Below are positions 1 through 6,603 of a DNA stretch of 11,623 nt, piece by piece. Below the pieces are notes generated by a model. That model did not search any database, was not told the DNA's origin, and was given only the letters and a program-made list of their open reading frames with translations. The number at the start of each line of letters is the position of its first letter. Within the stretch, counting starts at the first letter, position 1. Where the stretch lies: positions 1-11,623 of the forward strand of contig DGOD01000248.1 in NCBI GenBank assembly GCA_002389265.1, in the 5' to 3' direction. Both the position numbers and the translations under genes were made by a program. The stretch comes from Gammaproteobacteria bacterium UBA4475 (lineage in GTDB: Bacteria > Pseudomonadota > Gammaproteobacteria > Pseudomonadales > Azotimanducaceae).

Positions 1-776
1 AAGTCAGTCGGGTGGAGGTCACAGGCGGGCGCGCCAGCACAGTCCACCTAGCAGATGGCAGCGCCATCAAAGCCGACTTGGTGATCGCCAATGTGAACCC
101 CAAACTGCTGTTTGAAAATTTGCTGGACCCGGCCGATGTTAGCGCCGACGTGCTCAGTCATTTTGCGGATTATAAGTGCCAAAGTGGCACATTCCGCATG
201 AATGTTGCCCTCGACAGGCTGCCTGAATTTACCGCTAGCAGCATTCCGGGCTATCTGGAAGCCGGGATCATCATGGCCCCCTCCCTAGAGTATATGGATC
301 AGGCGTATACGGATGCGCGTCGGCACGGCTGGTCTGCTGCACCTATCGTTGAAATGTTGATTCCGAGCATTGTTGATCCCGGACTCGCACCGGCGGGTCA
401 GCACGTCGCCAGCCTGTTCTGCCAGCAGTTCGATCCGGGGCTTGGTGCCAATTGGGATCAACATCGAGAATCTGTGGCGGACTTGATTATCGATACAGTG
501 AATGGCTACGCCCCTGGATTCACCGATCGAGTGGTCGGTCGTCAAATTCATTCGCCCTGGGATCTTGAGCAAAAATTTGGCCTGATCGGCGGCGATATTT
601 TCCACGGCAGACTCAGTCTCGACCAACTATTCTCCGCCCGCCCGATGCTCGGCATGGGCCAATACAAAACAGAGATCAATAGCCTTTATCTCTGCGGTGC
701 GGGGACCCACCCTGGTGGCGGCGTCAGCGGTTTGCCCGGGCACCATGCGGCCCGCGAAATTCTTCGCCAGTTGTGA
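1..776 (+). CDS. PYROXD2/phytoene-desaturase-like FAD oxidoreductase, C-terminal part (5' truncated)
   Basis: The frame is open from the window edge (Val-Ser-Arg before the GTG at base 12), so the gene starts outside and only about 257 C-terminal residues are present. The FAD-binding Rossmann N-terminus is missing. Visible features are the typical linker of this amine-oxidase-like family (HLADGSAIKADLVIANVNPK), a substrate-domain segment, and a C-terminal FAD-contacting motif CGAGTHPGGGVSGLPGHHAA. The wording of that last motif, with HPGGGV, resembles the PYROXD2 branch more than classical CrtI. Known family members are FAD-dependent desaturases, saturases or isomerases of polyenes; the substrate here is unknown. 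No carotenoid synthesis gene is visible nearby. It converges on phoR with only 9 bases between the stop codons. Confidence 0.85.
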   Translation, partial: VSRVEVTGGRASTVHLADGSAIKADLVIANVNPKLLFENLLDPADVSADVLSHFADYKCQSGTFRMNVALDRLPEFTASSIPGYLEAGIIMAPSLEYMDQAYTDARRHGWSAAPIVEMLIPSIVDPGLAPAGQHVASLFCQQFDPGLGANWDQHRESVADLIIDTVNGYAPGFTDRVVGRQIHSPWDLEQKFGLIGGDIFHGRLSLDQLFSARPMLGMGQYKTEINSLYLCGAGTHPGGGVSGLPGHHAAREILRQL

Positions 777-785
777 ACGCTGCCA

Positions 786-2588
786 TCAACCACTGACTGC
801 CGGCGAACTCGCCGATTGACCACTACGGGCAATCGGCAGACGCACAACGAATATCGACCCTTCATCTGCTTTACTCGTCACCGAGACGCTACCTCTGTGA
901 GATTGGGCAACATGTTTAACGATGGACAAACCTAGGCCTGTACCGCCCTGCTCGCGCGACCGTGCTCGGTCAACTCGGTAGAAACGCTCGAAGATCCTTT
1001 GTTGCTCTTCAGCAGGAATCCCGATGCCATCATCCTCCACTTCAATGATGGCAACGCCAGCTTGAACCACTAAACGCAGATGAACGTGGCCATCGATTTG
1101 TCGCGAATACTTAATCGCATTTTCCAGCAAGTTGCTCACCATCTGGTCAAGCGCACCTCGCTCACCCTTGACAGTCACAGGTACTTTCGGCACATCGATA
1201 TCCATCATCACGCCGCTATCAACCGCATCCTCAGACTTTGCCTTAAACACCTGTTGAAGCAAGCTGACAAGATCAATATCGCCGTCCAGCTGAACTTTGA
1301 CTGGCGAGTCTACTCGAGACAACTGAATGAGATCCTGCACAATCTTGTCAAGCCGCGCAGCCTGGCTACGAATCCTATCTATGAAGTGATGCCGAGTCTC
1401 AGCCTCCATGCTAGGGTCGTCAATAATCGTTTCCGCAAAGCCTCGAATAGCGGCGATGGGGGTTTTCAGCTCGTGTGACGCATTCGCCACGAAATCTGTA
1501 CGAATTCGCTGCAAGCGCATCACCTCCGTAACATTTTCAAGTACAACAATCGCGCCTATAGGCGAATTCGTCGCTTGATTACGCATTAAAAGGACCGAGA
1601 GACCGAGGGTACGACCCTCTCTTTTCAAAATGCCATCAACGTTATTTTGCTTACCCATACAGGCGTCGACAGCATCACAAAGCTCACTGTCTCGCACTAA
1701 TTCCCACAGCGGCAAACCGGTTAGATCATGTCGCTCAAGGTTTAGCATCTGCCGCGCCGCCGAATTAATGTGAACGATCCTCTGCTTCAGATCTACGGCG
1801 ATAACCCCTTCATTCAAACCCGACAACACAGCTGAAATTTCGTCACGACTATTAGTTAACGCGACGATTCGATCTTCGGCACCTTGCGCCAAGTTATTCA
1901 AAGCGGCGCCCAACTCACCAATTTCATCTCGACGAAACCGTGCCAAACGCAAGCCCAGCTCACCATCGGCCATTCGCGTAGCTATTCTTGTGATTTCAAT
2001 AATCGGGCGAGTGAAGATCCTTGTTAGAAAAAAACCAAAAATCAAAAATAACCCAGTAATGACTAACACACTGATCAAAATCTGATTTCTAAGGCCAGCC
2101 AACTGAGCTTCTACCGCTTGCATCGGCACCGCGACTCTCACGTAGCCGAGTATGACATCAGCCGACTTTACCCGCAGCGCAACGTATAATAGGTTGCGTC
2201 CAAGGGTTTTACTAAAGCGTTCAGAATCGCCAGTCCCGCTCAACCGCGCCCGAATGATCTCCGGACGTTGACTATGATTATCCATCAAACTGGGTGATTC
2301 TCGATTATCCGCCAATACAACACCCTGCCGGTCAATGATGGTCACTCGTGTTTGGCTTTTCTCAAACAGCTCTGTGACGTTTTGCAGGTTAATTGGCGTC
2401 GAATTCACCAGGTCATTGGTAAACATAAGGCGTAAAAGAGATGCTTCTGCCAGCAAGCCAGCATGCACCTGCTGCCTCGCATCCTTTTGAACTTGACTAG
2501 AAGTGAAAAAACCAAAAATCAGGGTGCAGACTAAAATAGTGATGCCAAATGCACCATATAACTGCCATAGAAACCGCGAGCGTAACAT
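786..2588 (-). CDS. phoR: Phosphate-regulon-type sensor histidine kinase PhoR
   Basis: Inner-membrane sensor kinase of 600 aa, partner of the PhoB just upstream. Order of parts: TM1 about residues 10-28; an extracytoplasmic PDC/Cache-like domain about 30-168 (with VTIIDRQGVVLADN); TM2 about 169-189; HAMP about 190-242; PAS about 245-355; dimerisation domain with the phosphorylated His372 in ASHELKTP; ATPase domain with N box NLLENAIKY, G1 DDGIGIP, F box FERFYR and G2 GTGLGLSIV. It is much longer than the E. coli PhoR (about 431 aa), which lacks a large periplasmic domain; the layout resembles Gram-positive PhoR/PnpS proteins. The ATG at 2586-2588 follows a TAAGGAGGA ribosome site. No pst or phoU genes are in the window, so phosphate as the signal is inferred from the PhoB pairing. 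Confidence 0.9.
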   Translation of the reverse strand: MLRSRFLWQLYGAFGITILVCTLIFGFFTSSQVQKDARQQVHAGLLAEASLLRLMFTNDLVNSTPINLQNVTELFEKSQTRVTIIDRQGVVLADNRESPSLMDNHSQRPEIIRARLSGTGDSERFSKTLGRNLLYVALRVKSADVILGYVRVAVPMQAVEAQLAGLRNQILISVLVITGLFLIFGFFLTRIFTRPIIEITRIATRMADGELGLRLARFRRDEIGELGAALNNLAQGAEDRIVALTNSRDEISAVLSGLNEGVIAVDLKQRIVHINSAARQMLNLERHDLTGLPLWELVRDSELCDAVDACMGKQNNVDGILKREGRTLGLSVLLMRNQATNSPIGAIVVLENVTEVMRLQRIRTDFVANASHELKTPIAAIRGFAETIIDDPSMEAETRHHFIDRIRSQAARLDKIVQDLIQLSRVDSPVKVQLDGDIDLVSLLQQVFKAKSEDAVDSGVMMDIDVPKVPVTVKGERGALDQMVSNLLENAIKYSRQIDGHVHLRLVVQAGVAIIEVEDDGIGIPAEEQQRIFERFYRVDRARSREQGGTGLGLSIVKHVAQSHRGSVSVTSKADEGSIFVVRLPIARSGQSASSPAVSG

Positions 2589-2597
2589 GGGTTTAAT

Positions 2598-3287
2598 CTA
2601 GTCCTCCTTAAAACGATAACCGACGCCTCTGATCGTCTCAATCATCTGACTATAATGACCCAGCTTTTTGCGGACAGAGCGGATGTGCACATCGATATTT
2701 CGATCGACTACAATGACACCATCACCAACGACTCGATTGAGCAATTGCTCTCGAGTAAACGCTCGCCCCGGTTGCGAGGCAAGTTGGAACAGCAACTTGA
2801 ACTCTGTTGCCGTAAGCTTGATTTGAACATCGGAAATAGAGACTTCATGACGAACGGTGTCGATCATTAACTCTTTGATTTGTATACGATCCTTATGATG
2901 ACCTTCCTGCCGGGGGCTACGCCGTAACACGGCTTTGACCCGCGCCAAAAGCTCTCTTGGGCTGAAAGGCTTGGCTATATAATCGTCAGCACCAAGACCA
3001 AGACCAATCACCACATCACTTTCTTCACCCTTAGCCGAGACAATAATGATGGAGATGTTCCGCGTAATCGGATCAGATTTAAGTTGCTGGCAGATCGATA
3101 ACCCATCGATACCAGGTAACATCAAATCGAGTAAGACCAGTGCTGGCGACTGGTTACGCACCAGACTCAAGCCGTCGACACCATTTCTAGATGCACTGAC
3201 CAGAAAACCTTCACGTGTCAGGTTGTAGCTCATGACCTCGATGATATCCGGCTCGTCTTCGATAATAACGACTTTAGCTCTATTCAT
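2598..3287 (-). CDS. phoB: Phosphate regulon response regulator PhoB
   Basis: OmpR/PhoB-class regulator of 229 aa. The receiver domain (about residues 4-120) has acidic Glu10-Asp11, phospho-acceptor Asp54 (LLDLMLPGIDG), Ser84, Tyr103 and Lys106 (DDYIAKPF). The DNA-binding winged helix (about 130-229) has LTATEFKLL, the recognition-helix segment VDRNIDVHIRSVRKKL and the wing RGVGYRF. The ATG at 3285-3287 was chosen because MNRAKVVIIEDEPD matches the normal family N-terminus. A TTG at 3327-3329 would add 14 unlike residues and would lie only about 9 bases after the proposed transcription start. The ribosome site before the ATG is weak. By family, phosphorylated PhoB binds tandem Pho boxes and activates phosphate-starvation genes. 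It lies 10 bases upstream of phoR, the usual order. Confidence 0.9.
   Translation of the reverse strand: MNRAKVVIIEDEPDIIEVMSYNLTREGFLVSASRNGVDGLSLVRNQSPALVLLDLMLPGIDGLSICQQLKSDPITRNISIIIVSAKGEESDVVIGLGLGADDYIAKPFSPRELLARVKAVLRRSPRQEGHHKDRIQIKELMIDTVRHEVSISDVQIKLTATEFKLLFQLASQPGRAFTREQLLNRVVGDGVIVVDRNIDVHIRSVRKKLGHYSQMIETIRGVGYRFKED
2602..2610 (-). promoter_or_regulatory. phoR ribosome-binding site inside the end of phoB
   Basis: TAAGGAGGA on the minus strand is a near-perfect Shine-Dalgarno sequence lying in the last sense codons of phoB (Phe-Lys-Glu-Asp), just before its TAG stop. The spacing to the phoR ATG is 13 bases, slightly long. It supports co-transcription and translational coupling of phoB and phoR. 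Confidence 0.8.
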
Positions 3288-3344
3288 TATATATTGCCGG
3301 CCTGCCCGAAACTCTACACCAACATTCAAGCATGAAGTCGTGCA

Positions 3345-3350
3345 AATATA
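3345..3350 (-). promoter_or_regulatory. Candidate -10 element of phoB
   Basis: TATATT (5 of 6 to TATAAT) within an AT-rich run on the minus strand, putting the start of transcription near 3338 and giving a leader of about 50 bases before the ATG. No good -35 is seen, which is usual for PhoB-dependent promoters, where the regulator replaces it. The nearest upstream TTAATC ends 11 bases before it. Confidence 0.4.
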
Positions 3351-3361
3351 TAGCGGGCAAT

Positions 3362-3438
3362 GATTAAGTTCTGAGGTGTATTGTTAAGAAATGATTAATC
3401 CATTTAGGTGAGAGACTAGATGGATTAATTTATGACAC
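3362..3438 (-). promoter_or_regulatory. Possible Pho-box-like array upstream of phoB
   Basis: On the minus strand there are four TTAA(T/C)(C/A) hexamers with 5' ends at 3428, 3398, 3387 and 3367, that is 30, 11 and 20 bases apart, roughly whole helical turns. The pair at 3398/3387 (TTAATC, 5 bases, TTAACA) has the 11-base repeat spacing typical of PhoB/PhoP sites. At 3421-3438 GTGTCATAAAT followed by TTAATCCA matches the E. coli Pho box well in its first half (10 of 11) and poorly in the second. A 9-base direct repeat (AATGATTAA on plus, at 3359 and 3390) is part of the same pattern. The function, autoregulation by PhoB, is inferred. Confidence 0.35.
3394..3429. repeat. Inverted repeat upstream of phoB
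   Basis: ATTAATCCAT (3394-3403) and ATGGATTAAT (3420-3429) are perfect 10-base inverted arms. The pairing extends inward through one G-T pair and TAG/CTA, giving a stem of about 14 with an 8-base loop. The arms are AT-rich with no U run, so a terminator is unlikely. It overlaps the phased TTAA hexamers and may simply be two facing protein-binding sites. Confidence 0.5.
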
Positions 3439-3465
3439 AGATACTGACTAGGATAGCTTAGCTTG

Positions 3466-3489
3466 AAAAAACTAACGCGCTCAGCCGTT
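3466..3489 (-). terminator. Weak candidate terminator at the end of fabB
   Basis: On the minus strand AACGGC, loop TGA, then GC-G-CGTT forms a 6-bp stem with one bulged base, followed after two bases by six T. The loop is the TGA stop codon of fabB itself. The stem is short, so it may act weakly; it would separate fabB from phoB transcription. Confidence 0.35.
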
Positions 3490-4698
3490 GAATCTCTGAA
3501 ACGCCAGTACTGCATTCGTACCGCCAAAGCCAAAGCTATTAGAGATCACCGTATTCAGCCCAGCATTATCAATTCTTGACGTCACGATCGGCGCATCACC
3601 AACAGCAGGATCAAGGTTATCAACGTTCGCTGACGCGCAGATAAAGTCATGCTCTAGCATCAACAAACTGTAGATTGCTTCGTGAACGCCTGCGGCGCCT
3701 AAGGAATGGCCAGACAAGGACTTGGTAGAGGATATCGGCGGTATTTCCGTGCCAAAGACACTGCGAATAGCATTAATTTCAGGGATATCGCCAGCAGGCG
3801 TACTGGTCCCGTGTGCATTAATATAATCCACCTTGGCGTTAACCGTTGAAAGCGCCATCTCGATGGCCCGCTGACCGCCCTCTCCTGACGGCGAGACCAT
3901 ATCGAAGCCGTCGGAAGTTGCGCCATAGCCGACCAGTTCCGCATAAATTTTCGCGCCTCTGGCTTTCGCATGTTCAAGTTCTTCGACCACGAGAAATCCA
4001 CCGCCACCAGCGATAACAAAGCCATCCCTATCCTTGTCATACGCACGAGATGCCGTGCCCGGCGCATCGTTACGCTGAGTTGACAACGCACCCATGGCAT
4101 CAAACAATGAGGTCATACTCCAATGCTCTTCTTCACCACCACCGGCAAGAACAATATCTTGTTTACCCAGCTGGATGAGCTCCATAGCATGGCCAATACA
4201 GTGGGCACTGGTGGAGCACGCGGATGTTATTGAGTAGTTCACACCTTTAATTTTGAAAGCTGTTGCCAGACAGGCCGATACCGTAGAACTCATCGTTCGA
4301 GTCACACGATAGGGCCCAATCCGCTTGAGCCCCTTGGTACGCAAGATGTCAGATGCCTCGATCAAATTAGACGATGAGGCACCGCCCGATCCGGCGACTA
4401 TCCCGGTGCGCACATTAGACACTTCTGACTCTTCGAGCCCGGCATCCATAATAGCCTCAACCAGCGCTATGTAGGAAAATGCGGCGGCATCACCCATAAA
4501 CCGACGGAGCTTGCGGTCAATCTGACCATCGATATCAATATCGATACTACCGGCCACGTGGCTCCGCAACCCCATTTCCTTATATTCTTCCTGAAACTTG
4601 ATACCGGATCGCGTTTCTCGAAGAGACTCTAAGGTTTCCATCTTATTATTACCCAGCGGCGAAACCAGACCCATTCCGCTAATGACAACACGTTTCAT
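3481..4698 (-). CDS. fabB: 3-oxoacyl-[ACP] synthase I (beta-ketoacyl-ACP synthase I)
   Basis: Cytoplasmic condensing enzyme of 405 aa, normal length, that extends acyl-ACP with malonyl-ACP and in FabB-type enzymes elongates the cis-unsaturated C10 product of FabA. The thiolase-fold residues are all seen: nucleophile Cys161 ([15 protein letters not shown]), His296 ([12 protein letters not shown]), Lys326 and His331 ([19 protein letters not shown]), plus the glycine-rich end [13 protein letters not shown]. Assignment to FabB rather than FabF rests on the partner fabA directly upstream and on the [12 protein letters not shown] wording. The ATG at 4696-4698 begins the canonical [10 protein letters not shown]. 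Its AGGTG ribosome site overlaps the fabA stop codon, with 8 bases between the genes, so the two are translationally linked. Confidence 0.95.
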   Translation of the reverse strand: MKRVVISGMGLVSPLGNNKMETLESLRETRSGIKFQEEYKEMGLRSHVAGSIDIDIDGQIDRKLRRFMGDAAAFSYIALVEAIMDAGLEESEVSNVRTGIVAGSGGASSSNLIEASDILRTKGLKRIGPYRVTRTMSSTVSACLATAFKIKGVNYSITSACSTSAHCIGHAMELIQLGKQDIVLAGGGEEEHWSMTSLFDAMGALSTQRNDAPGTASRAYDKDRDGFVIAGGGGFLVVEELEHAKARGAKIYAELVGYGATSDGFDMVSPSGEGGQRAIEMALSTVNAKVDYINAHGTSTPAGDIPEINAIRSVFGTEIPPISSTKSLSGHSLGAAGVHEAIYSLLMLEHDFICASANVDNLDPAVGDAPIVTSRIDNAGLNTVISNSFGFGGTNAVLAFQRFNG

Positions 4699-4706
4699 AA
4701 GAGCAC

Positions 4707-5267
4707 CTAAAATTCGTCCAGAGAAGAAAACAATCCGACCTTAATATCCTCGGCAACGTATATTTGCACACCGTCCACCAATACCCTGGCGTTGGCAATG
4801 CCGAGCACTGTCTTGCCTTCACGAACTCGGGTTAAATCAATATCGTATTCTAGCTTTTTCGCAGTCGGCAATACCTGACCGCGGAACGCGACCTTACCAC
4901 AACCAAGCGCTCGACCGATGCCCCAATTGCCCTTCCAGGCCAGGTAGAAACCTACCAATTGCCAAAGCGCATCAAGCCCTAAGCATCCGGGCATCACAGG
5001 ATCATCCACAAAGTGCACCTTAAAAAACCAAAGGTCCGGGTGGATATCCAACTCAGCGCGAATTTTACCCTTACCATGAGTGCCACCGGTTTCGTTGATA
5101 TCAACGATACGGTCAACCATCAACATTTCATCAATCGGTAAATGCGCCCGCCCTGGCCCAAACAACCGACCATGGCCACATTCGAGCAATTCCTCGCGGG
5201 TGAACGAATGTTTATCGACAAGTGATCGATCTAGGGGAGGACTTATTGGTTTTTTTTGATCTTGCAT
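4707..5267 (-). CDS. fabA: 3-hydroxydecanoyl-[ACP] dehydratase/isomerase
   Basis: Hot-dog-fold enzyme that dehydrates 3-hydroxydecanoyl-ACP and isomerises trans-2 to cis-3-decenoyl-ACP, the branch point to unsaturated fatty acids. The active-site His85 and Asp99 lie in [47 protein letters not shown] and the C-terminal IKVGLF also match the family. With the ATG at 5265-5267 the protein has 186 aa, about 15 more than E. coli FabA, the excess being an N-terminal tail ([16 protein letters not shown]). A GTG at 5373-5375 would give 222 aa but lies upstream of the proposed promoter, so I reject it. No clear ribosome site precedes the ATG. Codons 4-6 contain a run of eight A. First gene of fabA-fabB. 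Confidence 0.93.
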   Translation of the reverse strand: MQDQKKPISPPLDRSLVDKHSFTREELLECGHGRLFGPGRAHLPIDEMLMVDRIVDINETGGTHGKGKIRAELDIHPDLWFFKVHFVDDPVMPGCLGLDALWQLVGFYLAWKGNWGIGRALGCGKVAFRGQVLPTAKKLEYDIDLTRVREGKTVLGIANARVLVDGVQIYVAEDIKVGLFSSLDEF

Positions 5268-5333
5268 AGAAAACGGGCTGCCGGTACTTGAATGGCTCCG
5301 GTTCGCCCTCGCCTGTGATGAAATGAGCCTAGA

Positions 5334-5342
5334 ATTATAGCA
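5334..5342 (-). promoter_or_regulatory. fabAB promoter, extended -10
   Basis: On the minus strand TGCTATAAT is a perfect extended -10 (TG, one base, TATAAT; the hexamer is 5334-5339). No good -35 is present at 16-18 bases (T-rich sequence only), which extended -10 promoters tolerate. The start of transcription would be near 5327, giving a leader of about 60 bases to the fabA ATG. This fixes the fabA start downstream of here. Confidence 0.65.
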
Positions 5343-5376
5343 TTGGTCGTTAAAAAGAAAACTAAGGATGGCCACT

Positions 5377-5402
5377 CAATAATGGACGAACGTCCACTAT
5401 TG
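5377..5402. promoter_or_regulatory. 26-base palindrome, candidate operator upstream of fabAB
   Basis: A near-perfect dyad with core TGGACG, AA, CGTCCA (5383-5396) and outer arms CAATA/TATTG. Eleven of 13 base pairs match; only the centre and one arm position differ. Its centre is about 62 bases upstream of the inferred fabA start of transcription. Length and symmetry suit a dimeric TetR- or FadR/GntR-type regulator. In other gammaproteobacteria fabA/fabB are controlled by FadR, FabR or DesT; the sequence is not one I can assign to any of them. Confidence 0.55.
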
Positions 5403-5637
5403 CGCTTTGCGGATTGACCACCGATTATGCTAGGGATTTACTACGCCGCGGGCGGGATTAATTGTTAGTTGAGAGACCATGTCCAAAAATCCGCTCGATC
5501 TATAAACTCAAATGTGCATCTTACAGCACCCATACGAAGGTTCCCTGTTCGCCACGCGGGAAAACACGCCCGTCACATCCGGGCTTATCACCTATCGATT
5601 AACACCGGAATAGGCTTTCCTGTACGCCGGACAGTGG

Positions 5638-5714
5638 TATTATGCCTGCTTATTCGCACTCATTCGCACTCAGGCTTAAGCTCCGTTGACCTAACAAGCC
5701 GCCAATGGAAGAAT
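5638..5714 (+). promoter_or_regulatory. Candidate promoters for the lpxA-like operon
   Basis: Two weak options on the plus strand. TATTAT at 5638-5643 is a fair -10 but lacks a good -35. TTGACC (5686-5691), 17 bases, AAGAAT (5709-5714) has a good -35 and a mediocre -10, and would give a leader of about 68 bases. Neither is decisive. Confidence 0.25.
5652..5671 (+). repeat. Perfect 10-base tandem repeat
   Basis: ATTCGCACTC occurs twice in direct succession (5652-5661, 5662-5671). Flanking GCCTG (5644-5648) and CAGGC (5671-5675) are complementary and could enclose it in a loop. It may be a direct-repeat regulator site or a chance duplication. Confidence 0.6.
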
Positions 5715-5762
5715 TTTCAGGCTGACAGTCATTATTTTATAGATGGGCTAGCACCTCGTATG

Positions 5763-5777
5763 GCGACCTAAGGTCGC
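5763..5777 (+). promoter_or_regulatory. Hairpin abutting the lpxA-like ribosome site
   Basis: GCGACC (5763-5768), loop TAA, GGTCGC (5772-5777) is a perfect 6-bp GC-rich stem (7 bp if the loop T and A pair). The ribosome site AGGAG (5778-5782) begins at the next base, with 6 bases to the ATG at 5789. Such a stem could hold the site accessible or modulate initiation. Confidence 0.45.
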
Positions 5778-5788
5778 AGGAGAACATC

Positions 5789-6601
5789 ATGATCAAGATC
5801 GATAAAATGTCAGTCGTAGATCCAACGGCGAAAATTGGTGAGAATTGCGTCATTGGCCCCTTCTGTACCGTTGGCGCCAATGTCACGATCGGCGTGAATA
5901 CCATTCTGCGATCCCATGTTGTTGTTGACCCTTACACCGAAATTGGCGACGACACGGAAATATTCCCATTTGCCACCATAGGCATTCAATCCCAGGACCA
6001 GAAACACGTTCCTGACACGATCACCTACACTCGCGTCGGCGCCAGAAACATCATTAGAGAATTTGTCAGCATCCATAGCGGCACTGAAGCCGGCAGTATG
6101 ACGAGCATCGGTGATGACTGTACATTACTGGCCCATGCTCACGTCGCGCACAACTGTGAGGTTGGCAATCACGTGGTTTTATCTCATAGTGCGACCCTCG
6201 CCGGTCACGTTACCATCGGCGATCATGCCAACATAGGCGGACTCTCTGCCATTCATCAATTCTGCCATATCGGCAGAGCCGCAATGGTCGGCGGCATGTC
6301 CCGAACCATTCAAGATGTTCTGCCGTTCACTATCGCAGAGGGATTTCCAGCGCATATGCGTGTTATCAACAAGGTCGGCATGGAACGTGCCGGCTATAGC
6401 GCCGCTGACATTGCCGAAGTCAGAAAAGCATTTCGCATCCTGTTCATGCGTGAACTAAGACTTGAGGTTGCAGTGCAACAAGCCATAGACGAATTCCCAA
6501 ATTCGCCTAACGTGAGATTGATGATCGACGCGATTAATTCTTCTCAGCGCGGCTTAGCCCGGCCAGATTCTGCCATGTTTGAAATCAATGTGAGTGAGTA
6601 A
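5789..6601 (+). CDS. LpxA-type acyl-[ACP]:UDP-N-acetylglucosamine O-acyltransferase
   Basis: Left-handed beta-helix protein of 270 aa (E. coli LpxA 262). LpxA transfers a 3-hydroxyacyl chain from ACP to UDP-GlcNAc, the first step of lipid A synthesis, in the cytoplasm. Hexapeptide repeats run from about residue 8 to 190; the helical C-terminus follows. By alignment to E. coli LpxA (offset 4): catalytic His121 (AHVAHNC; His125), His140 (His144), His156 in the GG-SAIHQFC segment (His160), Lys72 (Lys76) and Gly169 (Gly173, chain-length position) are kept. Arg200 matches Arg204, but Ala201 replaces Arg205 and Pro187 replaces His191. It is not in the usual lpxD-fabZ-lpxA-lpxB cluster, so it may be a second, specialised copy; hence no firm symbol. 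First gene of the operon with the HAD protein and galE. Confidence 0.85.
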   Translation: MIKIDKMSVVDPTAKIGENCVIGPFCTVGANVTIGVNTILRSHVVVDPYTEIGDDTEIFPFATIGIQSQDQKHVPDTITYTRVGARNIIREFVSIHSGTEAGSMTSIGDDCTLLAHAHVAHNCEVGNHVVLSHSATLAGHVTIGDHANIGGLSAIHQFCHIGRAAMVGGMSRTIQDVLPFTIAEGFPAHMRVINKVGMERAGYSAADIAEVRKAFRILFMRELRLEVAVQQAIDEFPNSPNVRLMIDAINSSQRGLARPDSAMFEINVSE

Positions 6602-6603
6602 TT

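Larger units (their letters stand above)
5403..5788. other. Rest of the fabA/lpxA intergenic region; no convincing gene
   Basis: This stretch carries no protein-like reading frame with a ribosome site. A 100-codon plus-strand frame at 5469-5771 is rich in His/Arg and its stop codon falls in the hairpin before the lpxA-like gene, so I do not call it. What it holds: possible weak plus-strand promoters, a GC hairpin (GCCCG 5568-5572 with CGGGC 5580-5584, 7-base loop), a short TTCCC/GGGAA pairing about 5542-5563, a 10-base tandem repeat, and a hairpin next to the lpxA-like ribosome site. A non-coding RNA is possible but unproven. Confidence 0.5.

Noticed and set aside
811..837. 8-bp inverted repeat (GCCGATTG/CAATCGGC) as a terminator for the first gene
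   Set aside because: It lies inside the phoR coding end, has an 11-base loop and no T run after it; probably coding constraint or chance.
3288..3329. PhoB starting at TTG 3327-3329
   Set aside because: The extra 14 residues precede the normal PhoB N-terminus and the codon lies within a few bases of the inferred start of transcription.
5268..5375. Longer FabA starting at GTG 5373-5375
   Set aside because: It would place the start codon upstream of the perfect extended -10 at 5334-5342, and the added residues do not resemble FabA.
5469..5771. 100-codon plus-strand reading frame upstream of the lpxA-like gene
   Set aside because: Low-complexity His/Arg-rich translation with no recognisable domain, no ribosome site, and a stop inside the hairpin before lpxA-like; it looks like untranslated intergenic sequence.
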